DNA of 64,000 bases from Marinibacterium profundimaris (GTDB lineage Bacteria > Pseudomonadota > Alphaproteobacteria > Rhodobacterales > Rhodobacteraceae): assembly GCF_002210095.1 (NCBI RefSeq), contig NZ_AQQR01000016.1, positions 18,887 through 82,886 on the forward strand, read 5' to 3'. The translations under genes were made by a program, and so were the position numbers. Shown piece after piece: positions 50,666-59,112 of the stretch (position 1 is the first letter of the stretch; each line of letters begins with the position of its first letter). Below the pieces are notes generated by a model. That model saw only the letters and a list, made by a program, of their open reading frames with translations. It had not been told where the DNA came from and did no database searches.

Positions 50666-52093
50666 TCAGAACAGCCCTGTAGCGACACCGCCACCGACAA
50701 TGAGGGTGATGAGGACGATGCTGGCAAGACCGAAAACTCCGTTCCAGCGAAAACCGATGGTCAGGGGCCGTTCCCCGACGATTGAGGAGGCATAAACGAC
50801 GGCAGTGATGGCAGGCCCCATGCAGATGATGCTGCTCCAGCCGCCGGCCAGTGCAAGGCCCAGAGCGAGCGGCGACAAACCATCCACGCCGACGCGGTTG
50901 ACCACGTCCGCCAGCAGCACCACCGAGATCATCGGGTGCACACCCAGCAGCCCCGTCACGAACACCGTCATGATCAACAGCACAACGGTCAGGACAGGCC
51001 GCGCGGCAATCCAGCCCAAGTGGTCGGCAATCCACTCGACCGGGACCACTTCCAGCGCGACAAGGCCGATGAACCCCGCCGAAGCGATAACGCTCATCTC
51101 GGTCGCGAACCCTGAAGCCTGGGCCACGAACCGGCGCGACATGTCCGAAATGCCGCCGATGCCCTTCCGCAGACCCGACCAGAGAAGCGCATAGACCGGC
51201 ACGATGGCGATCAGGACAGTCTGGAAACTGTATTCCGTCGCCCTATCCAGAGCCACCACAACGCCCCCGAGTACAAGGATATGACCAGCAACGATCACGA
51301 CCGACCAATGCGCCCAGTCCGGCAAGTCCCCGGTCAGGGCCGCGACCCGACCGCGCGCCGATGGCGGACGCCACCATTCCAACGTGTCGAACAGCCACCC
51401 CAGAAGGAAAAGCACCCCGGCCAGCGCGATTCCGATAGGCGCCAGATGCGCCCATTCGAGATCCGGAATCGTGAGAATCATCAGATTCAGGGCGACGCCG
51501 AACGGCGTCCAGAACGCGATCGAGGAAAACCCCCGCATACAGGCGCTTACCATCCTGCGCTTGCGGGCCTCGTACACCACATCGTCCATTTCATGGCGAT
51601 GGGCCTGCAAGCCTTTCATGATGACCTCAAGCATAACGCCCAGCCCGCCGAGGTTCAGCAGCACGCCGAACAGGTGGCCCCCTGCACTCAGAGAGGCGTA
51701 GCGGCGGGTCGGCGGCTGCAACGTCAGGAATTCTCCAGCGACCTCTACAACCGGGTCCTGCGTGGCCGCGATGCGTAGGAATGCGACAGCCGTCAGCAGC
51801 GCGGACAGGAAAACGACACGCCCCGCCGCCTCGGCGAAAATGCGCGTTTCGATACCTCCAGCCAGCGCCAGAACGGCAATCGCGAACGAGAAGAAAAGCA
51901 GCACCCATCCGACGCGGGCAATGCTGCGGAACGCTATCACGAGATAGACGCCAAAAAACGGCACGGCCGCGATCGACACGCCGCTGGCGGGGAAGACACC
52001 CTGCGCGATGCCACCGCCAAGACAGATCATCAGACAGATAGTGGCAATCGGGTTGCGCACGGCGCGCCGTTTCAGAACGTCAATGAACAACAT
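50666..52093 (-). CDS. Polytopic membrane protein of unknown function (possible transporter)
   Basis: 475 aa, very hydrophobic, with roughly 11-12 membrane segments, for example IATICLMICLGGGIAQGVF, VGWVLLFFSFAIAVLALAGG, SVVIVAGHILVLGGVVVALD, VLTVVLLIMTVFVTGLLG and IVLITLIVGGGVATGLF. HPMISVVLLADV and GWSSIICMGPAITAVVYASS near the C-terminus recall re-entrant regions of ion-transporter-superfamily carriers, but I cannot place it in a family. No signal peptide. It is oriented like the CoA-transferase/TRAP operon and lies upstream of it; copy A of the GCACATATGTG motif falls between them, so it may be a separate unit. Confidence 0.7.
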   Translation of the reverse strand: MLFIDVLKRRAVRNPIATICLMICLGGGIAQGVFPASGVSIAAVPFFGVYLVIAFRSIARVGWVLLFFSFAIAVLALAGGIETRIFAEAAGRVVFLSALLTAVAFLRIAATQDPVVEVAGEFLTLQPPTRRYASLSAGGHLFGVLLNLGGLGVMLEVIMKGLQAHRHEMDDVVYEARKRRMVSACMRGFSSIAFWTPFGVALNLMILTIPDLEWAHLAPIGIALAGVLFLLGWLFDTLEWWRPPSARGRVAALTGDLPDWAHWSVVIVAGHILVLGGVVVALDRATEYSFQTVLIAIVPVYALLWSGLRKGIGGISDMSRRFVAQASGFATEMSVIASAGFIGLVALEVVPVEWIADHLGWIAARPVLTVVLLIMTVFVTGLLGVHPMISVVLLADVVNRVGVDGLSPLALGLALAGGWSSIICMGPAITAVVYASSIVGERPLTIGFRWNGVFGLASIVLITLIVGGGVATGLF

Positions 52094-52510
52094 CTGCCCC
52101 CGCTTTTCCTAAGCCGTATGGCCTGTCCGCAAAGCGTCGGCAGATCCGACCGCGTCAGAAACGCCGGTCGGACAACCATGTCGCCGATTCCGGATTCATC
52201 CCGTGCGGTACGCAACCCGCTCATATCGCCAGCGCGTGAACGGCGAGAGCGACTGCCTGACGCGGCCGACGGACCCGGTCGCGAATCTTTGCGAAATGAA
52301 AGTCTGACGGAAACGGCGTGGTGCAATGCCTTGTCGCGTTCCCGCCCTGGCCTTACAGAGAATTTACACCGGCACCCCAGCCACGCTCGCCCTTCTTTTA
52401 GCGGTTTTTCTGACACGCCCGGCGCCCGATCTTCAAGGGATTCAGATGAAGGTTTGCACCCAGGCTGCCGCAGACTCAGCGGGAATCACAACGCTCGTAT
52501 CCTTCTTCAA
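52094..52510. other. Intergenic region, divergent promoters
   Basis: About 500 bases separate the divergent membrane-protein (52093) and PrpD-like (52594) genes. I see no credible gene here. The 3' part holds the CACATATGTG palindrome at 52511. Confidence 0.5.
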
Positions 52511-52521
52511 CACATATGTGC
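52510..52521 (-). promoter_or_regulatory. Motif GCACATATGTG (copy B)
   Basis: Plus strand ACACATATGTGC, perfect CACATATGTG at 52511-52520, 73 bases before the PrpD-like start. Confidence 0.6.
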
Positions 52522-52593
52522 AAACAGGAGGTCACCCGAATTGATAGCACCTCCCGACATGAGGCAAAGTGCAATACCAGAGAGGATCAGCAA

Positions 52594-54024
52594 ATGACCA
52601 GTGATTTCACCCGCCGTCTAACGCGGTTCATCGCCGCGCCACATCGGCTGGACGCTGCAAATGCAGAACCGGCCGCGCTTTGCGTGGAGGATACGGTGGC
52701 CGTCATCTATGGCGGGTGGCACGAGCCGGTGGTCCGCCGACTGGCGGCACTTGACGGGGACGAAGCGGCCACGCCGATGGGCGCAGTCGGAAAGGGCGGC
52801 GTAGAGTGGGCCGCGTTCCTCAACGCCGTGGCCGGTCACGCGCTGGACTTCGACGATGTCCACACGCTCAGCGTCACGCACCCCAGTGTGGTCTTCGTGC
52901 CGGCGCTGCTGGCCATGGCAGACGTGCGGCCAGAGACGGCCGCCCGTGTCGCCCCCGCGCTTGCGGTGGGAGCGGCCGTCAATGTCGCGCTAGGACAGGT
53001 TCTCGGCTTTGGTCACTACGACAAGGGCTGGCATGCCACATCGACGATCGGGGCCGTGGCCGCGGCGGCAGCGGTCGCGCATCAGCTTGACCTTGACGAC
53101 GAGGCCATCGGAAACGCCCTGTCGCTGGCCGCGTCACTGGCCGGCGGATTGCAGATCAATTTCGGCGCGATGGCAAAACCGATCCAGGCTGGCAACGCCG
53201 CCCTTGTCGGAGTGCGCGCCGCTCGCATGGCCGAAGCCGGGATCACCGGCGCCCCCGACATCTTTTCGCGGCGCGGCTTCTTCGATCTTTATGCCGGTCC
53301 GGACGGGCTTGCGACCGACCCTGCGGAAGTGGTGTCAAAGATCGATCTGGGCAGCGTGTCGCGCAAGCTTTATCCGTGCTGCTATCTCACGCACAGGATG
53401 ATCGCCGCAGGGCGGCATCTATATGCCGAACGCGGCGGCGACGCGGTGCCCGGGGACTCGGTGATCGAAATGACAGTGCCCAAGGGCGTCATGGTGCCCC
53501 TGCATATCACCAATCCCAAGGACGGAATGGAAGCCAAGTTCTGTGCCGCCTATACCCTGTGCGCCGCCCTGCATCAGGGCCAGGTCGGGCTCGCGGATTT
53601 CGAGGGCGACAGCCCCCACCGGGCTGAGATCCGTCGCCTGATGGACATGGTGACCATCGAAACGGAACCGGACGCGGGGCAGGATCGCGTCGGCGTGGAC
53701 CATGGGGCGGTCCATGTCCGCCTGCGAAGAGGCAACGAAACCCTGGCCGAAACCTCGGTCGCGGCACATCCCGGATCGCCCGCGGACCCGGCGACGCCAG
53801 CCGAGATCGGTGACAAGATCGCCGATTGTCTCGAGAAATACCGCCGGGACGGCGGAACGCCGCCCGCCTCCGGTACGTTTCGTCAGGATCTGCGCACACG
53901 GCTGCATCTGCCGCCGCTGCGCGCTTCGATTGAAACCGACGGCCAATCACATCACGCCCGTCACAACACACCAGAACACGGCACTTCAATCGCCAACCAA
54001 GCACTGTCTGAAAGGACCACCTGA
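52594..54024 (+). CDS. MmgE/PrpD family protein
   Basis: 476 aa member of the 2-methylcitrate dehydratase/cis-aconitate decarboxylase fold. Characteristic parts are HALDFDDVHTLSVTHPSVVF near residue 90 (DDxH...HPS active-site block), GFGHYDKGWHATSTIGAVAA near residue 145 (the GWHxTxxxG signature), LQINFGAMAKPIQAGNAA near residue 185 and SRKLYPCCYLTHRMI. Many catabolic clusters use such proteins as dehydratases or isomerases of carboxylic acids; the actual reaction here is unknown. GAGAGGA precedes ATG 52594. Its stop overlaps the first ACAD of a pair (TGATG). Confidence 0.87.
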   Translation: MTSDFTRRLTRFIAAPHRLDAANAEPAALCVEDTVAVIYGGWHEPVVRRLAALDGDEAATPMGAVGKGGVEWAAFLNAVAGHALDFDDVHTLSVTHPSVVFVPALLAMADVRPETAARVAPALAVGAAVNVALGQVLGFGHYDKGWHATSTIGAVAAAAAVAHQLDLDDEAIGNALSLAASLAGGLQINFGAMAKPIQAGNAALVGVRAARMAEAGITGAPDIFSRRGFFDLYAGPDGLATDPAEVVSKIDLGSVSRKLYPCCYLTHRMIAAGRHLYAERGGDAVPGDSVIEMTVPKGVMVPLHITNPKDGMEAKFCAAYTLCAALHQGQVGLADFEGDSPHRAEIRRLMDMVTIETEPDAGQDRVGVDHGAVHVRLRRGNETLAETSVAAHPGSPADPATPAEIGDKIADCLEKYRRDGGTPPASGTFRQDLRTRLHLPPLRASIETDGQSHHARHNTPEHGTSIANQALSERTT

Positions 54025-55082
54025 TGGAGTCGATGATCTTCGACACGGCCGAGCGGCTTTTCCGCGATCATGTCAGCCACGGCCTGCGCGAGGACGCCGC
54101 CGCCGGACAATGCCCCGAGGCCCTCTGGACGCGGATCGAAGAGGCCGGGTTGCACATGGCGCTGGTGCCCGAAGAGGCTGGCGGCTTCGGCGTGCCCGCT
54201 TCCGAGGCGCTCGGGCTTGTGCGCATTGCCGGGGCGCATGGCCTGCCCCTGCCACTCGCCGAAACCCTGATCGCAAATGCGGTTCTGGCGCGCGCGGGTC
54301 TGGCCCTGTCCGGCGGCAGGCTGACCATTGCCGAGGGCGACGGGCTGCAGCTGGAACGGCGGGGCGGTGCCGTGCATGCAAGCGGACACCTGACGCTGGT
54401 GCCTTTTGCCCGCTGGGCGGACCGGATCGTGACCATTGCCGCACTGGATGGCGCCGATCACGTATTGTCCCTGCCGGTGAAGGATCTGACCGTCACCCCG
54501 GCGCGGGATCTTGCCGGGATGCCGCGCGACGATGTCGCGGTCGATCTCGACCTGCCCGGGGCCAATGCCGCCGCCTTGCCCGTGTCGATGGGCGGGATGC
54601 GCAGGCTGGGTGCGCTTGTCCGCAGCTTGGCCACCACCGGTGCGATGGAAACCATCCTGAAGATGAGTGTCGAATACGCCAACGACCGGGTCCAGTTCGG
54701 ACGGCCGATCGGCAAGTTTCAGGCGATTCAGCAATACCTCGCAACGATGGCCGGAGAAACCGCCGCTTCGCGCACTGCCGCCGAAATGGCGGCCGACAGC
54801 TATGACACAGCCGCCTTTGCGCTGAACGTTGCCGCCGCCAAAAGCCGCGCCGGAGAAGCTGCGGAAACGGTCGGTGCGCTGGCTCATCAGATTCATGGGG
54901 CCATCGGCTATACCCAGGAACATGCGCTGCACCATTTCACCAAACGGATCTGGAGCTGGCGCGACGAGTTCGGCACCGAACTGGACTGGACAAAGGAACT
55001 GGGACGGGCCGCGCTGTCTAGCCCCCACGACACCTTCTGGCATTTCATCACTGACAGCACAGCACAAGGCGCAATGGCATGA
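54024..55082 (+). CDS. Acyl-CoA dehydrogenase, short subunit of a pair
   Basis: 352 aa, shorter than a standard ACAD (about 380). The N-terminal domain is compressed (LVPEEAGGFGVPASEALGLV) and the EPGAGSD region is degenerate. The C-terminal half keeps YANDRVQFGRPIGKFQAIQQ and HQIHGAIGYTQEHALHHFTK; no catalytic Glu segment is seen at the end. Such subunits occur in heteromeric alpha2beta2 ACADs of steroid degraders (ChsE1-ChsE2 type) beside a second subunit, here the next gene with an ATGA overlap. I infer a heteromer. Confidence 0.84.
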   Translation: MESMIFDTAERLFRDHVSHGLREDAAAGQCPEALWTRIEEAGLHMALVPEEAGGFGVPASEALGLVRIAGAHGLPLPLAETLIANAVLARAGLALSGGRLTIAEGDGLQLERRGGAVHASGHLTLVPFARWADRIVTIAALDGADHVLSLPVKDLTVTPARDLAGMPRDDVAVDLDLPGANAAALPVSMGGMRRLGALVRSLATTGAMETILKMSVEYANDRVQFGRPIGKFQAIQQYLATMAGETAASRTAAEMAADSYDTAAFALNVAAAKSRAGEAAETVGALAHQIHGAIGYTQEHALHHFTKRIWSWRDEFGTELDWTKELGRAALSSPHDTFWHFITDSTAQGAMA

Positions 55083-56227
55083 CACTCACCGCGTTTCCTT
55101 CACCCCCGCCCGGCGCCGACTATGACGATCTGCGGCAAGAGGTCCGTGCATTTCTAGCCAAAGAGCTGGCCGATTTCCCGCCCGAAAAACGCGCCGAGTC
55201 GTGGAATGGGTACAACCGTGACTTTTCACGCAAGCTGGCGCAGCGCGGCTGGGTCGGCATGACTTTTCCCAAAGAATACGGCGGTCACGCACGCAGCGCA
55301 CTGGAACGCTATGTCGTGTCTGAAGAACTGCTGGCTGCCGGTGCGCCGGTAATTTCGCACTGGATCGCCGATCGTCAGAGCGGCCCGCTGATACTTGCCA
55401 AGGGCACCGAAGATCAGAAACGCGCGATCGTGCCGCGCATCGCCGCGGGAGAGCTCTGTTTCTGCATCGGGATGAGCGAACCGGATTCCGGCTCGGACCT
55501 TGCGGCCACGCGCACCGTAGCCACCGAGGTCGAGGGCGGTTTCCGCGTCAATGGCACAAAGGTCTGGACGACCTATGCGCATGTGGCCGATTACATGATC
55601 CTGTTCTGCCGCACTGGCAAGAGCGACGACCGCCACGGCGGGATGAGCCAGTTTCTGATCGATCTCAAGACCACCGAGAACATCCAGATCAGCCCGATCA
55701 TCGATCTGGGTGGCGAACACCATTTCAACCAGGTCGTCTTCGACAACACCTTCCTGCCATCCGATGCGCTTCTGGGCCAACAGGGCGAGGGGTGGTCCCA
55801 GGTCATGAGCGAACTGGCCTTCGAACGCAGCGGACCGGAACGATTCCTGTCGTCCTTCGCCCTGATCGAAGAACTGATCCGTTTGCTGCGCAAAGACTCC
55901 ACCGAGGCGCAACAGGCCGAGATCGGCCGCCTGTCCGCGCATCTGAAGGTACTGCGGCAAATGTCGCGGTCGGTGGCCGGGATGCTGAACGAGGGCGAGA
56001 ACCCAGCGCTTCAGGCCGCCATCGTCAAGGATCTCGGTGCGCTCTATGAACAGGACATTCCGCGCCTGGCCCGTAGCCTCTTGTCCCGCCCGGCCGTGCC
56101 TGGAGGACGCGACAGCTATGCAGCAGTGCTGGCCTATACGGAACTCGCGGTACCGTCGTTCTCGCTCCGGGGGGGCACCCGCGAGATCCTGCGCGGCATC
56201 ATCGCGCGCGGACTGGGATTGAGGTAA
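55079..56227 (+). CDS. Acyl-CoA dehydrogenase, long subunit of a pair
   Basis: 382 aa with FPKEYGGHARSALERYVVSEE near residue 63, CIGMSEPDSGSDLAATRTVA near residue 131, NGTKVWTTYAHVADYMILFC, LGGEHHFNQVVFDNTFLPSD and LAFERSGPERFLSS. The C-terminus has SLRGGTREILRGIIARGLGL, with Gly at the Glu376 position. The Glu in LAFERSGPE could serve as base, as in the LERSG-type ACADs. Together with the preceding short subunit it makes a probable heteromeric dehydrogenase. Convergent with the IclR gene, 32 bases apart. Confidence 0.86.
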   Translation: MTLTAFPSPPPGADYDDLRQEVRAFLAKELADFPPEKRAESWNGYNRDFSRKLAQRGWVGMTFPKEYGGHARSALERYVVSEELLAAGAPVISHWIADRQSGPLILAKGTEDQKRAIVPRIAAGELCFCIGMSEPDSGSDLAATRTVATEVEGGFRVNGTKVWTTYAHVADYMILFCRTGKSDDRHGGMSQFLIDLKTTENIQISPIIDLGGEHHFNQVVFDNTFLPSDALLGQQGEGWSQVMSELAFERSGPERFLSSFALIEELIRLLRKDSTEAQQAEIGRLSAHLKVLRQMSRSVAGMLNEGENPALQAAIVKDLGALYEQDIPRLARSLLSRPAVPGGRDSYAAVLAYTELAVPSFSLRGGTREILRGIIARGLGLR

Positions 56228-56259
56228 CGGGGGGCTCGGCCAGCCGGAGCGGGGCGTGT

Positions 56260-57078
56260 CTAATTCGGGGCCATCCCAGTCCGACCGGGACGATAGCCTA
56301 GCGCCAACGAAAGTTGTTCGGCGCTCGCTTTGGCCGCTGTGACGCAAAGCTTCCGGTTCCTCTCTGCGCGTTCCAGAGGGGCGCCGATCACCAGGGCTCC
56401 TGCCAGGCACCCATCGGCCCGAAACACGGGCACACCGAAGCCTGCGGCGTCTACATGCGCGGTGCCGACCGTTCTGGCGTAGCCGGTTTTGCGAATCTCT
56501 GAAATCATGCGCCGTAATGCATTTTCGTCGGTGATCGAATTGCCGGTAAGCGGCGTCAATTCCGTCCGTTCGAAATACGCGTCAAGCTGCTCGGGCGTGT
56601 CATAGGCCAGCATGACAAGACCCGATGCCGAACAGAACAGGGGCCGATCGACACCCGTCTGGGCAACGTACCGAACGGGCTGCTCGCTTTCGATGACCGA
56701 TGAATAGACAACGCGATCACCATCCCGGACGGCATAGAGAACCGTCTCGCCCGTCTGCTTGACAACCTCGCTCATCACACCGCGCAGGATCGACTCGAAC
56801 GGGTGGTTGGTAAGGATGGACTGCGCGAACTGGAAAATCCTCGGCCCGAGAAGATAGGTGTCCTTCTCGCGCATCAGGTAACCTTTTTCCGTGAGAGGGC
56901 GCAGCAGCAACAGCAAACTGCTCTTGGGGCAATTTAGCGCGCCGCTGAGTTCAGAGAGCGTCATGCGCCGGTCGCTTTGCGCCACCAGATCGAAGAGCGC
57001 AAGGATGCGGTTCAGGGACCGTGGCCCATCCGATTTACGCCCGGCAGATCCAATTTCATCAGATTGCGCGGTTTTCAT
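56260..57078 (-). CDS. IclR-family transcriptional regulator
   Basis: 272 aa. Winged helix SLNRILALFDLVAQSDRRMT...LSGALNCPKSSLLLLLRPL (about residues 20-66), then the effector domain with VIESEQPVRYVAQTGVDRPLFCSASGLVML (about 126-155) and GVPVFRADGCLAGALVIGAP (about 221-240). GGAGACGCAGAT precedes the ATG. It lies between two ACAD-pair operons and close to two GCACATATGTG copies (52511 and 57870), making it the best candidate to read that motif; not proven. Confidence 0.9.
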   Translation of the reverse strand: MKTAQSDEIGSAGRKSDGPRSLNRILALFDLVAQSDRRMTLSELSGALNCPKSSLLLLLRPLTEKGYLMREKDTYLLGPRIFQFAQSILTNHPFESILRGVMSEVVKQTGETVLYAVRDGDRVVYSSVIESEQPVRYVAQTGVDRPLFCSASGLVMLAYDTPEQLDAYFERTELTPLTGNSITDENALRRMISEIRKTGYARTVGTAHVDAAGFGVPVFRADGCLAGALVIGAPLERAERNRKLCVTAAKASAEQLSLALGYRPGRTGMAPN

Positions 57079-57177
57079 ATCTGCGTCTCCCGTTTCGCCC
57101 GGTTACTAGCAAAACCGGGGCGGCAGTCCAGCCATTTACGGCCAGAGGAGTACTCCCGCATCGTATCAGAGACGGGT

Positions 57178-57660
57178 TTACGCTTCTCCCGGCTCCTTGT
57201 CCGTCGTTCGTGCCTTGATCATCCGCAGGGGCGTGTATTCCAGCACCTGCTCTCCGGTCTGTTTGAATACCCTGTTCCGGGTCCGGACCAGGCCGCGGTT
57301 CGGCCGGCTTTTCGAGCGGCGCGACTCGGTCACCTCGACCTCGCAATGGATCGTGTCGCCCGCGAACGTTGGTCCCAGAACCTTCAACTCCATTTCCAGA
57401 AAGGCAAAGCCCGTGTGTTGCATCGTGGACTGGGTCAGCAGACCCTCCATGAAGCAATAGACTAGGGAGCCGGGGGCGGCGAACCCCGGCATGTTGGATT
57501 CCTTTTCGCGGAAGTCTCTGTTGATGAACAGCACTTCGAGCATGCCGGTGACACTGACGAAATTCGTGATGTCTGTTTTGGTCACGGTGCGGCCGATGGT
57601 CCGAAACTTGCGCCCCACCGGCAAATCTTCATAACAAAATCCAAGGCCCACAGTTTCCAT
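57178..57660 (-). CDS. MaoC-like hotdog protein lacking the catalytic dyad
   Basis: 160 aa MaoC-fold protein: FCYEDLPVGRKFRTIGRTVT, ITNFVSVTGMLEVLFINRDF, FAAPGSLVYCFMEGLL, FLEMELKVLGPTFAGDTIHC and VEVTESRRSKSRPNRGLVRT. In active hydratases the fold carries Asp and His within the block here reading TGMLEVLFINRD; both are replaced (Met, Phe). It may be a structural subunit, a binding protein or an enzyme with another mechanism. AAGGGAACG precedes the ATG. Same strand as the IclR gene and 99 bases upstream of it, so possibly an operon with it. Confidence 0.8.
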   Translation of the reverse strand: METVGLGFCYEDLPVGRKFRTIGRTVTKTDITNFVSVTGMLEVLFINRDFREKESNMPGFAAPGSLVYCFMEGLLTQSTMQHTGFAFLEMELKVLGPTFAGDTIHCEVEVTESRRSKSRPNRGLVRTRNRVFKQTGEQVLEYTPLRMIKARTTDKEPGEA

Positions 57661-57868
57661 GCCGCTCGTTCCCTTGTTAAGTCCCGTCTTCTGCGAAGGC
57701 TAGTCCACGCCAGTCCCACAACCTGAACATTCCCCACTCTCGGAAGGTTAAGGTGCCAGAGCCGGGCCAATCAATCGAAGCGACCATTTTTTCGGGTCTG
57801 ACGTGAATCAAGCACATTCATGATGAATCCGGCTTGTCGGTCTTTTTCGCCGTTCTCATCGCGACATT

Positions 57869-57879
57869 GCACGTATGTG
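57869..57879 (+). promoter_or_regulatory. Motif GCACGTATGTG (copy C)
   Basis: One mismatch from GCACATATGTG. Between divergent starts 57660 (minus, MaoC-fold) and 57984 (plus, ACAD). Confidence 0.5.
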
Positions 57880-57983
57880 GTTTTGTGCGACCGCCGGCCG
57901 TTAGTGTTTGGTCAGGCCCGGACGCCAACCTAACGTCGGCCAACAAGCACTCGGCATCCACAACCGCAAGGAGTCATTCAGGC

Positions 57984-59096
57984 ATGAATTTCGGTTTTTC
58001 CGAGGAGCAGGATACCATACGCGAAACCCTGGCCCGAATGCTTGGCGATCACGCCACCCTGGAGGTCGCGCACAACCGCCTCGACAGCGGGGAAGGGTTC
58101 GATACGGCAACCTGGTCCGCACTGGCCGAAGGCGGCTGGCTTGGCCTCGCCATGTCGGAAGAAGAGGGTGGCTCGGGGATGGGCGCGGTGGAACTGGCCA
58201 TCCTTGCAGAAGAAATCGGTCGCTGCCTGGCCGCCGTACCTTTCATCCCGGTCCTTTGTATGGCGGTTCCGGCCCTTCAGTCCGCCGGCACGGACGACCA
58301 GCGCAAATCGCTTCTGCCCGGCATCGCCGAAGGCCGCACGATCATAGCGACAGCGCTTGCCGAAGGCGGGGGTCTCGCACCTGACACCGTATCGGCGAAA
58401 GTGACGCGGGATCGCCTTTCGGGGCAGAAAACGCCGGTCACCTTTGGCGCCGAGGCGACCCACGCTCTTGTCGCTGCGACCGATGAAGAGGGCACGCCGC
58501 GTCTCTATCTTGCGGATCTCTCCGCGTCGGGTGTGACGACGCGTGCGCTCGACCCGGTCGACCGCACGCGCCCGGCGGCCGAGATCGTTTTTGACAACAC
58601 GCCGGTCGAACTTCTGCCCGGCTCGGACCCCGCGGCGATCAAGCGTCTTCTGGACGGCGCCGCAGTGCTGGCCGCCTTCGAACAGATCGGCCTTGCCGAG
58701 CGCGTGCTTGCCCTGACCACCGCCTATGCCCGCGAGCGGCACGCTTTCGGGCGTCCGATCGGCGGCTTTCAGGCGGTCAAGCACCGGCTCGCGGACATGT
58801 TCGCCAAGATCGAACTGGCGCGATCCAATGCCTTCTTCGGAGCCTGGGCGCTGGCGAGCGGCGACAACCGACTGCCCGAAGCGGCCGCCGTCGCGCGCCT
58901 CACAGCACTCGATGCCGTGCAATTCGCCACCGAGGAATCGATCCAGCTTCACGGCGGTGTCGGGTTCACATGGGCCGCCAACCCGCATCTTTTCCTGCGG
59001 CGCGGCTGGCAGTTGAAGGCAGAACTCGGCCCGACCGCCATTTGGCGCGAACGGCTGCTCGGGCATCTGGCGGACGCCCCACGGACCGCAAGCTAA
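57984..59096 (+). CDS. Acyl-CoA dehydrogenase, short subunit of second pair
   Basis: 370 aa with MSEEEGGSGMGAVELAIL near residue 54, a degenerate middle domain (TALAEGGGLAPDTVSA in place of EPGAGSD), YARERHAFGRPIGGFQAVKH and QLHGGVGFTWAANPHLFLRR. The C-terminus has no Glu segment. The companion gene 16 bases downstream encodes a long ACAD, repeating the short-long arrangement of 54024/55079. AAGGAG lies upstream of ATG 57984; the frame extends to 57834 but with no start site there. Copy C of GCACATATGTG is 104 bases upstream. Confidence 0.85.
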   Translation: MNFGFSEEQDTIRETLARMLGDHATLEVAHNRLDSGEGFDTATWSALAEGGWLGLAMSEEEGGSGMGAVELAILAEEIGRCLAAVPFIPVLCMAVPALQSAGTDDQRKSLLPGIAEGRTIIATALAEGGGLAPDTVSAKVTRDRLSGQKTPVTFGAEATHALVAATDEEGTPRLYLADLSASGVTTRALDPVDRTRPAAEIVFDNTPVELLPGSDPAAIKRLLDGAAVLAAFEQIGLAERVLALTTAYARERHAFGRPIGGFQAVKHRLADMFAKIELARSNAFFGAWALASGDNRLPEAAAVARLTALDAVQFATEESIQLHGGVGFTWAANPHLFLRRGWQLKAELGPTAIWRERLLGHLADAPRTAS

Positions 59097-59112
59097 CAAG
59101 GAAATCGGACAC

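Noticed and set aside
52617..52622. TCTAAC half-site in the PrpD-like gene
   Set aside because: No matching GTTAGA arm at the 4-bp spacing, and it lies inside coding sequence.
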